Below, piece by piece: positions 51,735 through 59,576 of a stretch of 64,000 nt of DNA; position 1 is the first letter of the stretch, and every line of letters begins with the position of its first letter. Where the stretch lies: contig JANQID010000010.1 of NCBI GenBank assembly GCA_028282325.1, positions 1 through 64,000 on the forward strand, read 5' to 3'. The stretch is from Chloroflexaceae bacterium (lineage in GTDB: Bacteria; Chloroflexota; Chloroflexia; Chloroflexales; Chloroflexaceae). The translations under genes and the position numbers were made by a program. The notes beneath the pieces were generated by a model, which did not search any database, was not told the origin of the DNA, and saw only the letters and a list, made by a program, of their open reading frames with translations.

Positions 51735-52172
51735 TTATGTCGCTGAGTCAGACTGTCGATCGAAAAACATCTTGACACGATTTTCCAATTCTTCAAAATC
51801 GAATGGCTTGGTGAGATACTCATTTACACCCGCGCGGGTCGCCATTTTCTCCGTATCGGGCGTGCCGAATGCTGTCACCATAATGATGTGGACAGCGGAA
51901 TTTTGCTCGCGCAAGGTGCGCACCATTTCAATGCCTCCCATACGCGGCATATTCATATCGGTAATGATGACATCGCATGGGTTGTCGGCAAGGCGTTCAA
52001 GGGCGGCTTGACCATCTTCGGCTTCAAGGACAGTATAGCCGTTGTTGGCGAGAAAGAAGCGATACAGTCGGCGAGTTGCCGCGTCGTCCTCTACTATCAT
52101 CACTGTCTGCGAAACAGACACAGGTTCCTCCAGAGTTGCATCAGATGGGATTGTCATTTCTCCATGGTTCAT
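51735..52172 (-). CDS. Single-domain response regulator (CheY-like)
   Basis: 145 aa. A 20-residue polar lead precedes one receiver domain: VMIVEDDAATRRLYRFFLAN, phospho-acceptor Asp in DVIITDMNMPRMGG, Thr/Ala in VTAFGTPDTEK and Lys in YLTKPFDFEEL. No output domain. It follows the lactate dehydrogenase gene by 24 bases on the same strand and probably interacts with a kinase or phosphatase of this signalling block. Confidence 0.9.
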   Translation of the reverse strand: MNHGEMTIPSDATLEEPVSVSQTVMIVEDDAATRRLYRFFLANNGYTVLEAEDGQAALERLADNPCDVIITDMNMPRMGGIEMVRTLREQNSAVHIIMVTAFGTPDTEKMATRAGVNEYLTKPFDFEELENRVKMFFDRQSDSAT

Positions 52173-52196
52173 AGATTGCAGAAATTGAACCTCATT

Positions 52197-53147
52197 TCAA
52201 GAGACGTGATCGGCTTGTTCGCGTAACAATGCGGCGGAAGCCTGGAATGCTGCGATCTCTTCGTTGCTGAGCGGAAGCGTGAGCACCTCCTCGACGCCGC
52301 GTCGTCCAACGATTGTCGGCAAACTGATAGAAATGTCGTGTACTCCATATTGTCCATACATCGGGCTGCTAATCGTGAGCACCGTATGTTGATCGCGCAG
52401 GACGGCTTCGACGATGGTGAGCAGGCCAAGGCCAATAGCATAGTAGGTCGCTCGTTTGCGTTTGATAATCTCGTAAGCTGCGGTTCGCGTTTGTTCAAAG
52501 AGAGCGTCAAGCGCCGCTTGATCGTATTGCTGACCATTCGCACCGACAAAGTCGTAGAGGCGAACGCCGGCAATGTTGGCCAGACTCCACAACGCCAGCT
52601 CACTGTCGCCATGTTCGCCGACGATATAGGCATGGACGCTACGCGGATCGACGCCATAGCGCTCGCCGAGCAGGTAACGAAAACGAGCCGTATCTAAAAT
52701 GGTTCCCGACCCAATAACACGTCGCTGCTCGGCGCCGATAATCTGCGCCGTGATATAAGTCAGAATATCGACCGGATTTGTTGCAACCAGGATGATAGCG
52801 TGTTGATTGACGGCGGCGATATTTGGGACGATCTGGCGGAAAACGGCGACGTTGCGTTGCAGCAGATCAAGGCGCGTTTCTCCCGGACGTTGGCTGGCGC
52901 CGGCGGTAATCACAACAATATCGGCGTCTTTGATGTCGGCGTAGTCTCCGGGGTAAATGCGAAGGGGACGTACAAAAGGCAAGCCATGATTCAGATCCAT
53001 AGCTTCGCCTTCAGCGCGGGCCTTATCCAGGTCGATCAAGACAAGCTCGCTCGTCAGACTCCGTTGCATAAGCGCATACGCAAAGGAGGCGCCGACCATG
53101 CCCGTGCCAATCAAGGCGACCTTGCCGCTACGCCCCATCTCCGACAT
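52197..53147 (-). CDS. ldh: L-lactate dehydrogenase
   Basis: 316 aa. NAD site KVALIGTGMVGASFAYAL. Substrate loop AGASQRPGETRLDLLQRNV with Gln86, the residue that distinguishes lactate from malate dehydrogenases (malate enzymes have Arg). Arg92 and catalytic His179 in YIVGEHGDSE are in place. It interconverts pyruvate and L-lactate with NADH. AGGAG lies 10 bases before the ATG. It is an isolated metabolic gene between two signalling genes. Confidence 0.93.
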   Translation of the reverse strand: MSEMGRSGKVALIGTGMVGASFAYALMQRSLTSELVLIDLDKARAEGEAMDLNHGLPFVRPLRIYPGDYADIKDADIVVITAGASQRPGETRLDLLQRNVAVFRQIVPNIAAVNQHAIILVATNPVDILTYITAQIIGAEQRRVIGSGTILDTARFRYLLGERYGVDPRSVHAYIVGEHGDSELALWSLANIAGVRLYDFVGANGQQYDQAALDALFEQTRTAAYEIIKRKRATYYAIGLGLLTIVEAVLRDQHTVLTISSPMYGQYGVHDISISLPTIVGRRGVEEVLTLPLSNEEIAAFQASAALLREQADHVS

Positions 53148-53285
53148 AGACCTGATCTCCTATAGCTGTGGTGTGATCCTGATATGATGTCGTTGAATAA
53201 CGCTTAACAAGATCTTTACAACTATCGTTTCACATCATACCACAGAAATCTATGTTCACAATATCATTCATAGGGCAACATGGCA

Positions 53286-53612
53286 TCAGCGATATGAAGC
53301 GAGATCACCCTCCTCAATGGTTGGCATAAAGCGCGACATCTCGACCATTTTAAAGATCTTCTGATGGTGCAGGCTAACGTTCATCGCGAAGAGTTTATGA
53401 CCGGCCTTGCGTGCGGCAACGACAAACTTCAAGAGTGCTGAAATGCCTGCCGAATTGATAAACGACACTTCGCTGAAATTTAATACGGTAATAGGACGCA
53501 TATCATTGCAGGCGGCTGCAATTTCTCCTGCTGAAACAGCATCGACGCTTGTGGTGCGAATATGGAGTACCACCACATCACCCAGTTCTTCGCGTTTGAC
53601 AATGCTATTCAT
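53286..53612 (-). CDS. STAS-domain anti-sigma factor antagonist
   Basis: 108 aa. VKREELGDVVVLHIRTTSVD, then TVLNFSEVSFINSAGISALL with the Ser that partner kinases phosphorylate, then HHQKIFKMVEMSRFMPTIEE. The first 8 bases overlap the end of the upstream anti-sigma kinase gene. That kinase is now broken, so this protein may have lost its local partner. Confidence 0.9.
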   Translation of the reverse strand: MNSIVKREELGDVVVLHIRTTSVDAVSAGEIAAACNDMRPITVLNFSEVSFINSAGISALLKFVVAARKAGHKLFAMNVSLHHQKIFKMVEMSRFMPTIEEGDLASYR

Positions 53613-53952
53613 TGTTTGCGACCCCCTTCAGATAGAGACGCAGTGTCAGCACAGCGCCGGTTTGAGACGAAGCGACTTCATAATCATCGACCAGCGTGCT
53701 TATAAGGTACATCCCAAACCCGCGCAATCTGTCGCTGTCGAGGTTGTGCTCTTCAATGACACGGCGCGAAACTTCAATCTGTGGTACGCCGCTTCCTTAG
53801 ATCGGCGATCTTTATCTCCAGCTTATCAGGAGCTAGTGCAAACTCAGCTGCGACGAGTTTGTGTCCTTCGCCTTTGTTCCCATGCTCGATCGCATTGGTC
53901 ACGGCCTCGCTCACAGCAAGTTCGAGATCTTCGGTACGATCGGGGGAAAGTC

Positions 53953-54288
53953 CTAGTGGGTCACTTGTTGTGCACGACGCCATTCGTTAAGCTTCGTCCG
54001 TCGCGGGCGTGTGATCGCACGGCGGGTGCACGCCCGCGAACCACCTTGCGCATGCCGCCGGGCTCGTTGGCGAGCTCGTCGGGCGGCACGCTTGCCACCC
54101 CGCTCAAACGGGGTGGGATCGCGGCTCCAGGCGACGGCAACCGCCTTGAGCCAGGCGATAATGTCATCGGGGGTTTCAGAATGCGTCCCATCCAGCGCCC
54201 GCCGACGCAAAATCCGCTGGATGGACTCGGCCATATTCAACCAGGAGCCGCCTAAGGGCGTGTACAGCGGCATAATGCCATAATCCAT
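53953..54288 (-). pseudogene. IS630-family transposase, C-terminal fragment
   Basis: 111 codons from an internal Met; in-frame sequence upstream ([14 protein letters not shown]) belongs to it too. The DDE-domain end [20 protein letters not shown], with the final catalytic Glu, is followed by an Arg-rich tail. The TAG stop is partly formed by the TA target duplication. The N-terminal DNA-binding and first Asp-containing parts are missing. Confidence 0.85.
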
Positions 54289-54369
54289 ACACCAGCAGAC
54301 AAATTCCGGTGTGGTATGCCCTGATACTCGTTTTTTGGAAAATGGCAGGGGTCACACCAAGTGACCCAC
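53956..54369 (-). mobile_element. Internally deleted IS630-family element
   Basis: 414 bp. Terminal inverted repeats GTGGGTCACTTG (53956-53967) and CAAGTGACCCAC (54358-54369) are identical over 12 bases and nearly so over 17. Both ends are flanked by TA, the IS630/Tc1-mariner target duplication. Only the C-terminal part of the transposase gene remains, so it could move only if helped in trans. Confidence 0.88.
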
Positions 54370-54497
54370 TAGTGCCTGGCCAATTTCGCCGGCGCTGGCC
54401 CGTACAACTCGCTCGAAGATATGGTTGGAAGGGATGTTGACTCCAATACGTTGCATTCAACAGCTCCTCTGTTGAGCTGAACGGTAATTCAGACGAA

Positions 54498-56087
54498 TTA
54501 TGCGCGCGGTTTGCTTTGTGAAAGACCAGCAATCGATGAAAGCGGATTCGGCGTATTTCCATGCGCGGAAATGGTCGCGGCGATGGATTTCTGGCGTATA
54601 AGATGATCATAACGGCGTAAATACGCTTTACCTAATGATGTATTGCCAATTTGCAAGTAGCAGGCGCCTAGGTAATATAGCGCCTGGGTATGGTGCGGAT
54701 TCCGCCGGAGCACTTTTTCGAAGAGCGGGATCGCACGAGCAGGCTCCGTAAGTTCTTTATAACAGAGGCCGAGCATAAACTGCGTTTCGATATCTTCCGG
54801 CCAGTGCTGGAGTACGCGCGCGAATTCGATGACAGCCAGATCGTAGCGATCGCGTCGTGCATACATGTAACCGAGATCGTATCGCAATGAAGTGGCTTCG
54901 GGTGCAAGTTCTACAGCTTTGCGCCAGGCGGCCAGCGCCCAGTTTTCGTTTCCCAGTGCAGTGTACAGAAAACCGAGCAAATAGTGCGCCTGGGGATCGT
55001 TCGGCAGAAGCTGCACCGCTCGCTCAAATGCTCGTACGGCTGCACTATGCAGTCCCATATCGTAGAGCAATTTTCCCATATGGAGAAACAGTTGTCCACT
55101 GCTCGGACGCAACTTGGCGCATTCAAAGAGAACTTCGTACGCCTCTTTGGGTTGTTTCAGCAGGCGAAACACCGCGCTCATACGGAGGCGTGCATCAACG
55201 TAATGCTGGCGTTGCGGAGGGATCTTGTGATATTCTTGCAAAGCTTCCTCCCAGCGACGGTTGCGGGCCAGCAGATTTCCTAGCAGGTAACGAGCTTTAG
55301 ACTCGTTGGGACGCCATTGGAGCAATGCGCGGTATATGCGTTCCGCCTCGTCTTCGTAGTTTTGCTGTTTCAGATCATGGCTAAGTCGGTAGTACCATTG
55401 GGTAACTTCCTCTTCGCTGCGAATCTCGAGCACCTCATCCTGGATAGCTGGAGAGACGAAGGTCGGTTCAACCCGCAGCGCTTCGGCAAAGCATTGCTGT
55501 GCCAGCTCGTGAGCGCCATGACTCTGATGCATCAGTCCCATATAGTAACGCGGCTCGGCAGCTTGTGGGCGAGCGTCGCACGCATTGCTGTAGTGAATAT
55601 ACGCGCGACCGGCATCCTCGAGACGCTGGTAGCAACGACCAAGCGAGAAATGGGCTTCATAAAGGTCAGGGTTGTGTTCTAACGCTTCTTTAAACGCGGC
55701 AATCGCACGATCAATCTGTCCGCGTATCGCAAATGAAACACCTAGATTATAGTGAGCTTCAGCCAGCTGGGGGTCGGTTTGAACCGACTCCAGATATTCG
55801 CGAAGCGCGCCGTCCCAATCATCTTGAAACGCGAGGGCGTTGCCAATGTAAAGATAGATGATAGCTCGCTCGCGATCATAGATCTGCGCCTGCTCTTCGC
55901 CGTCGACGTAGGCGGCGATGAGTGCGGCTTTAAAATGCTCGATGGCGTCTGAATACGCGGATCGTAAATAGGCGCGCATACCTTTACTGAATGCGGCGCC
56001 TAGGTGCGTCCCAGCCATAAAGCGCTCGCTGCCGGCAAACGTATCCAGGTCAAGAGGCATAAAATTGAGCGGTTCTTTCGCGGCCAT
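54498..56087 (-). CDS. TPR-repeat protein
   Basis: 529 aa from the ATG at 56087 (GGGGAG upstream). About eleven tetratricopeptide repeats fill residues 35-515, for example AEAHYNLGVSFAIRGQIDRA, YEAHFSLGRCYQRLEDAGRA, PQAHYLLGFLYTALGNENWA and TQALYYLGACYLQIGNTSLG. No signal peptide, membrane helix or catalytic domain. TPR arrays hold protein complexes together; neighbours suggest a scaffold for the partner-switch or chemotaxis-type system. It ends 41 bases upstream of the broken kinase gene on the same strand. Confidence 0.88.
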   Translation of the reverse strand: MAAKEPLNFMPLDLDTFAGSERFMAGTHLGAAFSKGMRAYLRSAYSDAIEHFKAALIAAYVDGEEQAQIYDRERAIIYLYIGNALAFQDDWDGALREYLESVQTDPQLAEAHYNLGVSFAIRGQIDRAIAAFKEALEHNPDLYEAHFSLGRCYQRLEDAGRAYIHYSNACDARPQAAEPRYYMGLMHQSHGAHELAQQCFAEALRVEPTFVSPAIQDEVLEIRSEEEVTQWYYRLSHDLKQQNYEDEAERIYRALLQWRPNESKARYLLGNLLARNRRWEEALQEYHKIPPQRQHYVDARLRMSAVFRLLKQPKEAYEVLFECAKLRPSSGQLFLHMGKLLYDMGLHSAAVRAFERAVQLLPNDPQAHYLLGFLYTALGNENWALAAWRKAVELAPEATSLRYDLGYMYARRDRYDLAVIEFARVLQHWPEDIETQFMLGLCYKELTEPARAIPLFEKVLRRNPHHTQALYYLGACYLQIGNTSLGKAYLRRYDHLIRQKSIAATISAHGNTPNPLSSIAGLSQSKPRA

Positions 56088-56383
56088 ACAAATCTCCCCA
56101 CTGGTAGGCTTTGGGGCGGGCATCTAGCTTGCACAAGCGGCCTCATTGCTTCATCTGATCACGGCCTATCTGCGAATCAGATGCGCATAGCCTGGATCGT
56201 TTACTATACCACGTTGTAGCGCTCTTTGCGCAGTGGTTTAGAGAAAGGAACTGTGGAGCATCTTTGGCCCGGCGGTGTGCGCGTAACTCACGCAAATCCT
56301 GCATTACGGTTCGATATCATAACACCTCGAACGCTTATCTTTCGATATATGCAATATGCAATGCTCTCTTTTGTATAAACGTG

Positions 56384-57550
56384 TTAGGCTCGATAATCCT
56401 CTATTGCAAGACGAAGTTGTTGGTGCAGTTCGCGAGCTAATCCGCGACCGAAACGTTCCTGCGCCGATCGTGTTAGTTGTGACAAGGCCGCGATCCATAC
56501 ATCAGGTTTAACATCTGACTCTGAAAGCATGCTCGCTGTGATAACGTCTTCCCAAAAGGTAAGTCCTTGCTCAACGCCGAGCACGTCTTCGACGACGCTG
56601 CGAAGTTCGTCATTCAAATGCGCGAGGCGACGGCGAAATGCCACAATCGTGACATCGTCGCTTTGGCGATGTTCTGCTTGCCATGTCCGTAGCTCGTGAA
56701 GCAATTGTGCGACAAGGGCGCGGGGTTTGAACTGGCTGTCGCGATTGAGCAATGTATACAATCGTTCGAAACCGTACATCGCGCCTGCGCTGTTGATCGC
56801 TTCGGCGATCCCGTCTGTGCAAAGAAAGATGCTATCGCCTGGCTTCAATGCAGTAGTGATTTCCAAGTAGCTGGTAGTCTCGTCAACGCCGAGTGGTAGT
56901 CCGGTGATTTCCAATTCCGCGGCGGCGCCATTCAGCAGAATTGGGAAGGTGTGACCGGCGTTCGCGATGCGCAAGATGCCTTGATCGGGATCGAGCATCG
57001 CATACAGCATTGTCACCATACCTTGCGGTATCTCGCTCAACACGCCACGGTTCACGGCAGCGAGCGTCAAAGCGGGTGAGTCGCTATGGCGAGCTTCGTG
57101 GCGAAACACCGTGCGGGCGACTGCCATACGCAACGCCGCCGGCAAACCTTTACCTGAAACATCACCGATCATAATGCCTTGCCAGCCGTTTGGGAGTGTG
57201 ATGAAATCGTAAAGGTCGCCGCCAAGATCGCGCGCAGGCAATGAAACCGCACTCAATTCCCATCCAGGCATATGGGGAATGGCTGCGAGCAGCAATCCCT
57301 GTTGGATGTCACGTGCGAGTTGGAGTTCGTGCTCCAGCTCAGTTTGTCGCTGCGCCGGTGGGTTAATTGGCTCCTTCGATGCGGGTGCGTGTATGTCTGA
57401 TGATCTGGCATGCGCCTTGTGCGTATGTCGCCGCCCAGATGCCTTCGTCTTACGATTCGGCGTGGCGCGATGATTCAAAAGAGTGTGTGGCGAGGACGAA
57501 AGCCGTCGCCAGTGGCGATTGGTCATAAGCGAGTGTGAAGAGTGGTTCAT
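56384..57550 (-). CDS. PP2C SpoIIE-type phosphatase
   Basis: 388 aa. The first ~65 residues are Arg/His/Ser-rich and low complexity, so the true start may be further in. A short coiled coil (ELEHELQLARDIQQGLLLAA) precedes the SpoIIE domain (about 95-285): ARDLGGDLYDFITLPNGW, IGDVSGKGLPAALRMAVART, NAGHTFPILL, FLCTDGIAEAINS and QSDDVTIVAF; metal-binding Asp residues are present. The C-terminal 90 residues are helical and unassigned. It likely dephosphorylates a STAS partner such as the one at 53286. Confidence 0.9.
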   Translation of the reverse strand: MNHSSHSLMTNRHWRRLSSSPHTLLNHRATPNRKTKASGRRHTHKAHARSSDIHAPASKEPINPPAQRQTELEHELQLARDIQQGLLLAAIPHMPGWELSAVSLPARDLGGDLYDFITLPNGWQGIMIGDVSGKGLPAALRMAVARTVFRHEARHSDSPALTLAAVNRGVLSEIPQGMVTMLYAMLDPDQGILRIANAGHTFPILLNGAAAELEITGLPLGVDETTSYLEITTALKPGDSIFLCTDGIAEAINSAGAMYGFERLYTLLNRDSQFKPRALVAQLLHELRTWQAEHRQSDDVTIVAFRRRLAHLNDELRSVVEDVLGVEQGLTFWEDVITASMLSESDVKPDVWIAALSQLTRSAQERFGRGLARELHQQLRLAIEDYRA

Positions 57551-57578
57551 ACGATGCCAGAAAGCGGGTATGCTGCCA

Positions 57579-57914
57579 TCAACAATGTTTAGTTGTCAAA
57601 GAGTTGATGTGTCGTTGGCAAGTGTCGTGGAGCCAGCGAACGGCGACGCCATCAATCACAGCATCTGGTGGATGATGGTTGAGACGCGCCAATGTGCTGC
57701 GATATTCACGCAGTGCGTAATGGTCTTTGCCAAGTCGGCGATATATTTCGGCAAGATGGAATAGGATGATCGGCGACGTTGGGTCGAGATACCGGGCGCG
57801 TTCGAGTTGCCGCGCCGCCGCCGCAAACTGATCTTGCTGCGCATAGAGAGTGCCTAGCAGGATACGGGCTTTGGAATTCAACGAGTCGAGATCGAGGGCG
57901 CGTCGTAGTATCAT
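57579..57914 (-). pseudogene. TPR tail, possible remnant of a CheR-TPR methyltransferase
   Basis: 111 codons with two to three TPRs (SLNSKARILLGTLYAQQDQF, SPIILFHLAEIYRRLGKDHY). They end in ALREYRSTLARL, PDAVIDGVAVRWLHDTCQRH, which resembles the C-terminal end of TPR-bearing CheR proteins. It sits directly after cheB, where cheR is often found, but no methyltransferase domain precedes it. It could also be an independent small TPR protein. Confidence 0.45.
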
Positions 57915-57984
57915 ATTGCTGGATGATGAATTGTCGGATAGGCGTGAAGTCGGGCCTTTGTAGTAAATGTTGGAGAGTTATAAG

Positions 57985-59130
57985 TCATAATCTGTTGAGT
58001 CGGGCGATTTGTCGTTGAATTGCCGGTGTCATCAGCTCAGGCGGGAGTACTTCATCAACTGCTTCCAACTCGATCGCTGCACGAGGCATACCATAGACAG
58101 CGCAACTACTCTCATTTTGGGCGATGGCATGCCCGCCGAAGCGTCGAATTGTGCGCATCCCAAGTGCTCCATCGCGGCCCATTCCGGTCAGTAAAACGCC
58201 GATGGTATACGATCCGAAGACTTCAGCCGCTGCCTGCATCATGATATCGATCGCGGGACATTGCAGCAACACCGGCTGATCACTCAAATGAATACACCCA
58301 TCAGGTCGCACCAGCAGATTATATTGCGCCGGAGCGACAAACACCATGTTTTTGGTAAGAGCGACCCCCTCACGAGCCAGAGTTATTGGCAACTTTGATG
58401 TATGGGCGAGCCATTCTACCATACCGGCGCTAAAGCCGTGAGCAATATGCTGCACGACAATTACGGCGGCGCCAAGGGCGGGGGGGAAATGCTTCAAGAG
58501 CATCTGAATAATTCCCGGTCCTCCGGTTGATGCGCCGATAACCACGATTGGGAAGGGGTGTAACGTCGTTTCCGCCGTTTTGCGTGCGGCGCGCAATGGG
58601 CTGCTTCGCGCTGGTTTGATCGGCGGCGCATATGTTGCGGGCACATGATTCATTTCGTTGCCGTGCCGTCGTCCGCGCAAATGCGTGATGACCTTGACCC
58701 GTGATAGCAACTTGATTCGTCGAGTCAGTTCATTCCCCGCGCGCTTCGATGCATCCGGTCCGATCAATAGCGGTTTTCGCATCACGTCAAGCGCGCCTGC
58801 CTCAAGCATCTGGAAGGTAATATCAACACCATCGCGGGAAAGTGACGCTGTTAGTACCAGAATGGGTGTAGGATTACGGGCCATCAGCCTTTCAGTGGTT
58901 TCTAACCCGTCCATCACCGGCATACGCACGTCCATTGTGATGACATCGGGCTGTAAGTCTGCGGCCTTTTGCAAAGCTTCGAGACCATTTGCGGCTTCGC
59001 CGACGACCTGGATTTCAGACCCATCCTCGAACAATTGGCGTAATATGCGCCGAATCAACGCCGAGTCGTCCACAATGAGCAGACGCAAGGGCGGCGTTTC
59101 TGGTTCAGCAGGTTCTCTACGAGGCTTCAT
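57985..59130 (-). CDS. cheB: Chemotaxis-type protein-glutamate methylesterase
   Basis: 381 aa. Receiver domain about 15-135 with Asp67 in VITMDVRMPVMDGLE. A linker of about 50 residues leads to the methylesterase domain (about 192-375) with the complete triad: Ser201 in VIGASTGGPGI, His228 in VVQHIAHGF and Asp320 in LLTGMGRDGALG. It removes methyl groups from receptor glutamates to reset sensitivity. The gene lies in a minus-strand cluster with cheY, cheA, MCP and cheW. Confidence 0.95.
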   Translation of the reverse strand: MKPRREPAEPETPPLRLLIVDDSALIRRILRQLFEDGSEIQVVGEAANGLEALQKAADLQPDVITMDVRMPVMDGLETTERLMARNPTPILVLTASLSRDGVDITFQMLEAGALDVMRKPLLIGPDASKRAGNELTRRIKLLSRVKVITHLRGRRHGNEMNHVPATYAPPIKPARSSPLRAARKTAETTLHPFPIVVIGASTGGPGIIQMLLKHFPPALGAAVIVVQHIAHGFSAGMVEWLAHTSKLPITLAREGVALTKNMVFVAPAQYNLLVRPDGCIHLSDQPVLLQCPAIDIMMQAAAEVFGSYTIGVLLTGMGRDGALGMRTIRRFGGHAIAQNESSCAVYGMPRAAIELEAVDEVLPPELMTPAIQRQIARLNRL

Positions 59131-59171
59131 AGTGATACTCGATGAAGATGTGCTTGCCCGCCGGCAAACTC

Positions 59172-59531
59172 CTACATCTCCAGAACCATTTTGACTCGAT
59201 TGGGCAGATTGAGCAGATCGATGTCTTTATTCAGATGGTCATCGACGCCGGCTTCAAAAGCGGCGTGCTTATCATCGCTGGATGTAAGCATAATGATTCG
59301 CAAATCGTCGAGGAGTGGATTATCGCGCAAACGACGACACACTTCATATCCGTCGATGCCTGGCATTTGCACATCAAGCACCATCAAGTCAGGCGCTTCT
59401 TCGGCAATCTGGTGCAGCGCATCTTCGCCACTGTGTGCCAGTCGCACTTCGTAGCCATACATCTCGAGCCTCATTTTGACAATATCGGCCACGAGCTTAC
59501 TGTCGTCTACGACCAGGATCTTATTTGCCAT
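59172..59531 (-). CDS. CheY-like response regulator
   Basis: 119 aa from the ATG at 59531 (AAGGG upstream). A lone receiver: MANKILVVDDSKLVADIVKM, phospho-acceptor Asp53 in LMVLDVQMPGIDGYE, Thr/Ser in IMLTSSDDKHAAF. The usual final Lys region reads DHLNKDIDLLNLP. In this cluster it should be phosphorylated by CheA and carry the output signal. Whether it acts on flagella, pili or gene expression cannot be seen; no motility genes are present. Confidence 0.9.
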   Translation of the reverse strand: MANKILVVDDSKLVADIVKMRLEMYGYEVRLAHSGEDALHQIAEEAPDLMVLDVQMPGIDGYEVCRRLRDNPLLDDLRIIMLTSSDDKHAAFEAGVDDHLNKDIDLLNLPNRVKMVLEM

Positions 59532-59576
59532 ACGTTTGCCCTTATTATAATGTGAGGAAAGGCGCACGTTCGCCGG

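Larger units (their letters stand above)
53605..54456 (-). pseudogene. RsbW-like anti-sigma kinase interrupted by IS630-type element and a frameshift
   Basis: The start (ATG 54456, GAGGAG upstream) encodes MQRIGVNIPSNHIFERVVRA and runs to ...GEIGQAL at the insertion. The frame resumes exactly after the element as GLSPDRTEDLELAVSEAVTN, an HATPase N-box region. Removing the element with one TA restores the reading frame. Near 53800 one extra A (GATCTAAGG instead of GATCTAGG) breaks the second half; past it the frame reads GSGVPQIEVSRRVIEEHNL, then DRLRGFGMYLISTLVDDYEV to TAG at 53605. Kinase activity is therefore unlikely unless the frameshift is a sequencing error. Confidence 0.85.
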
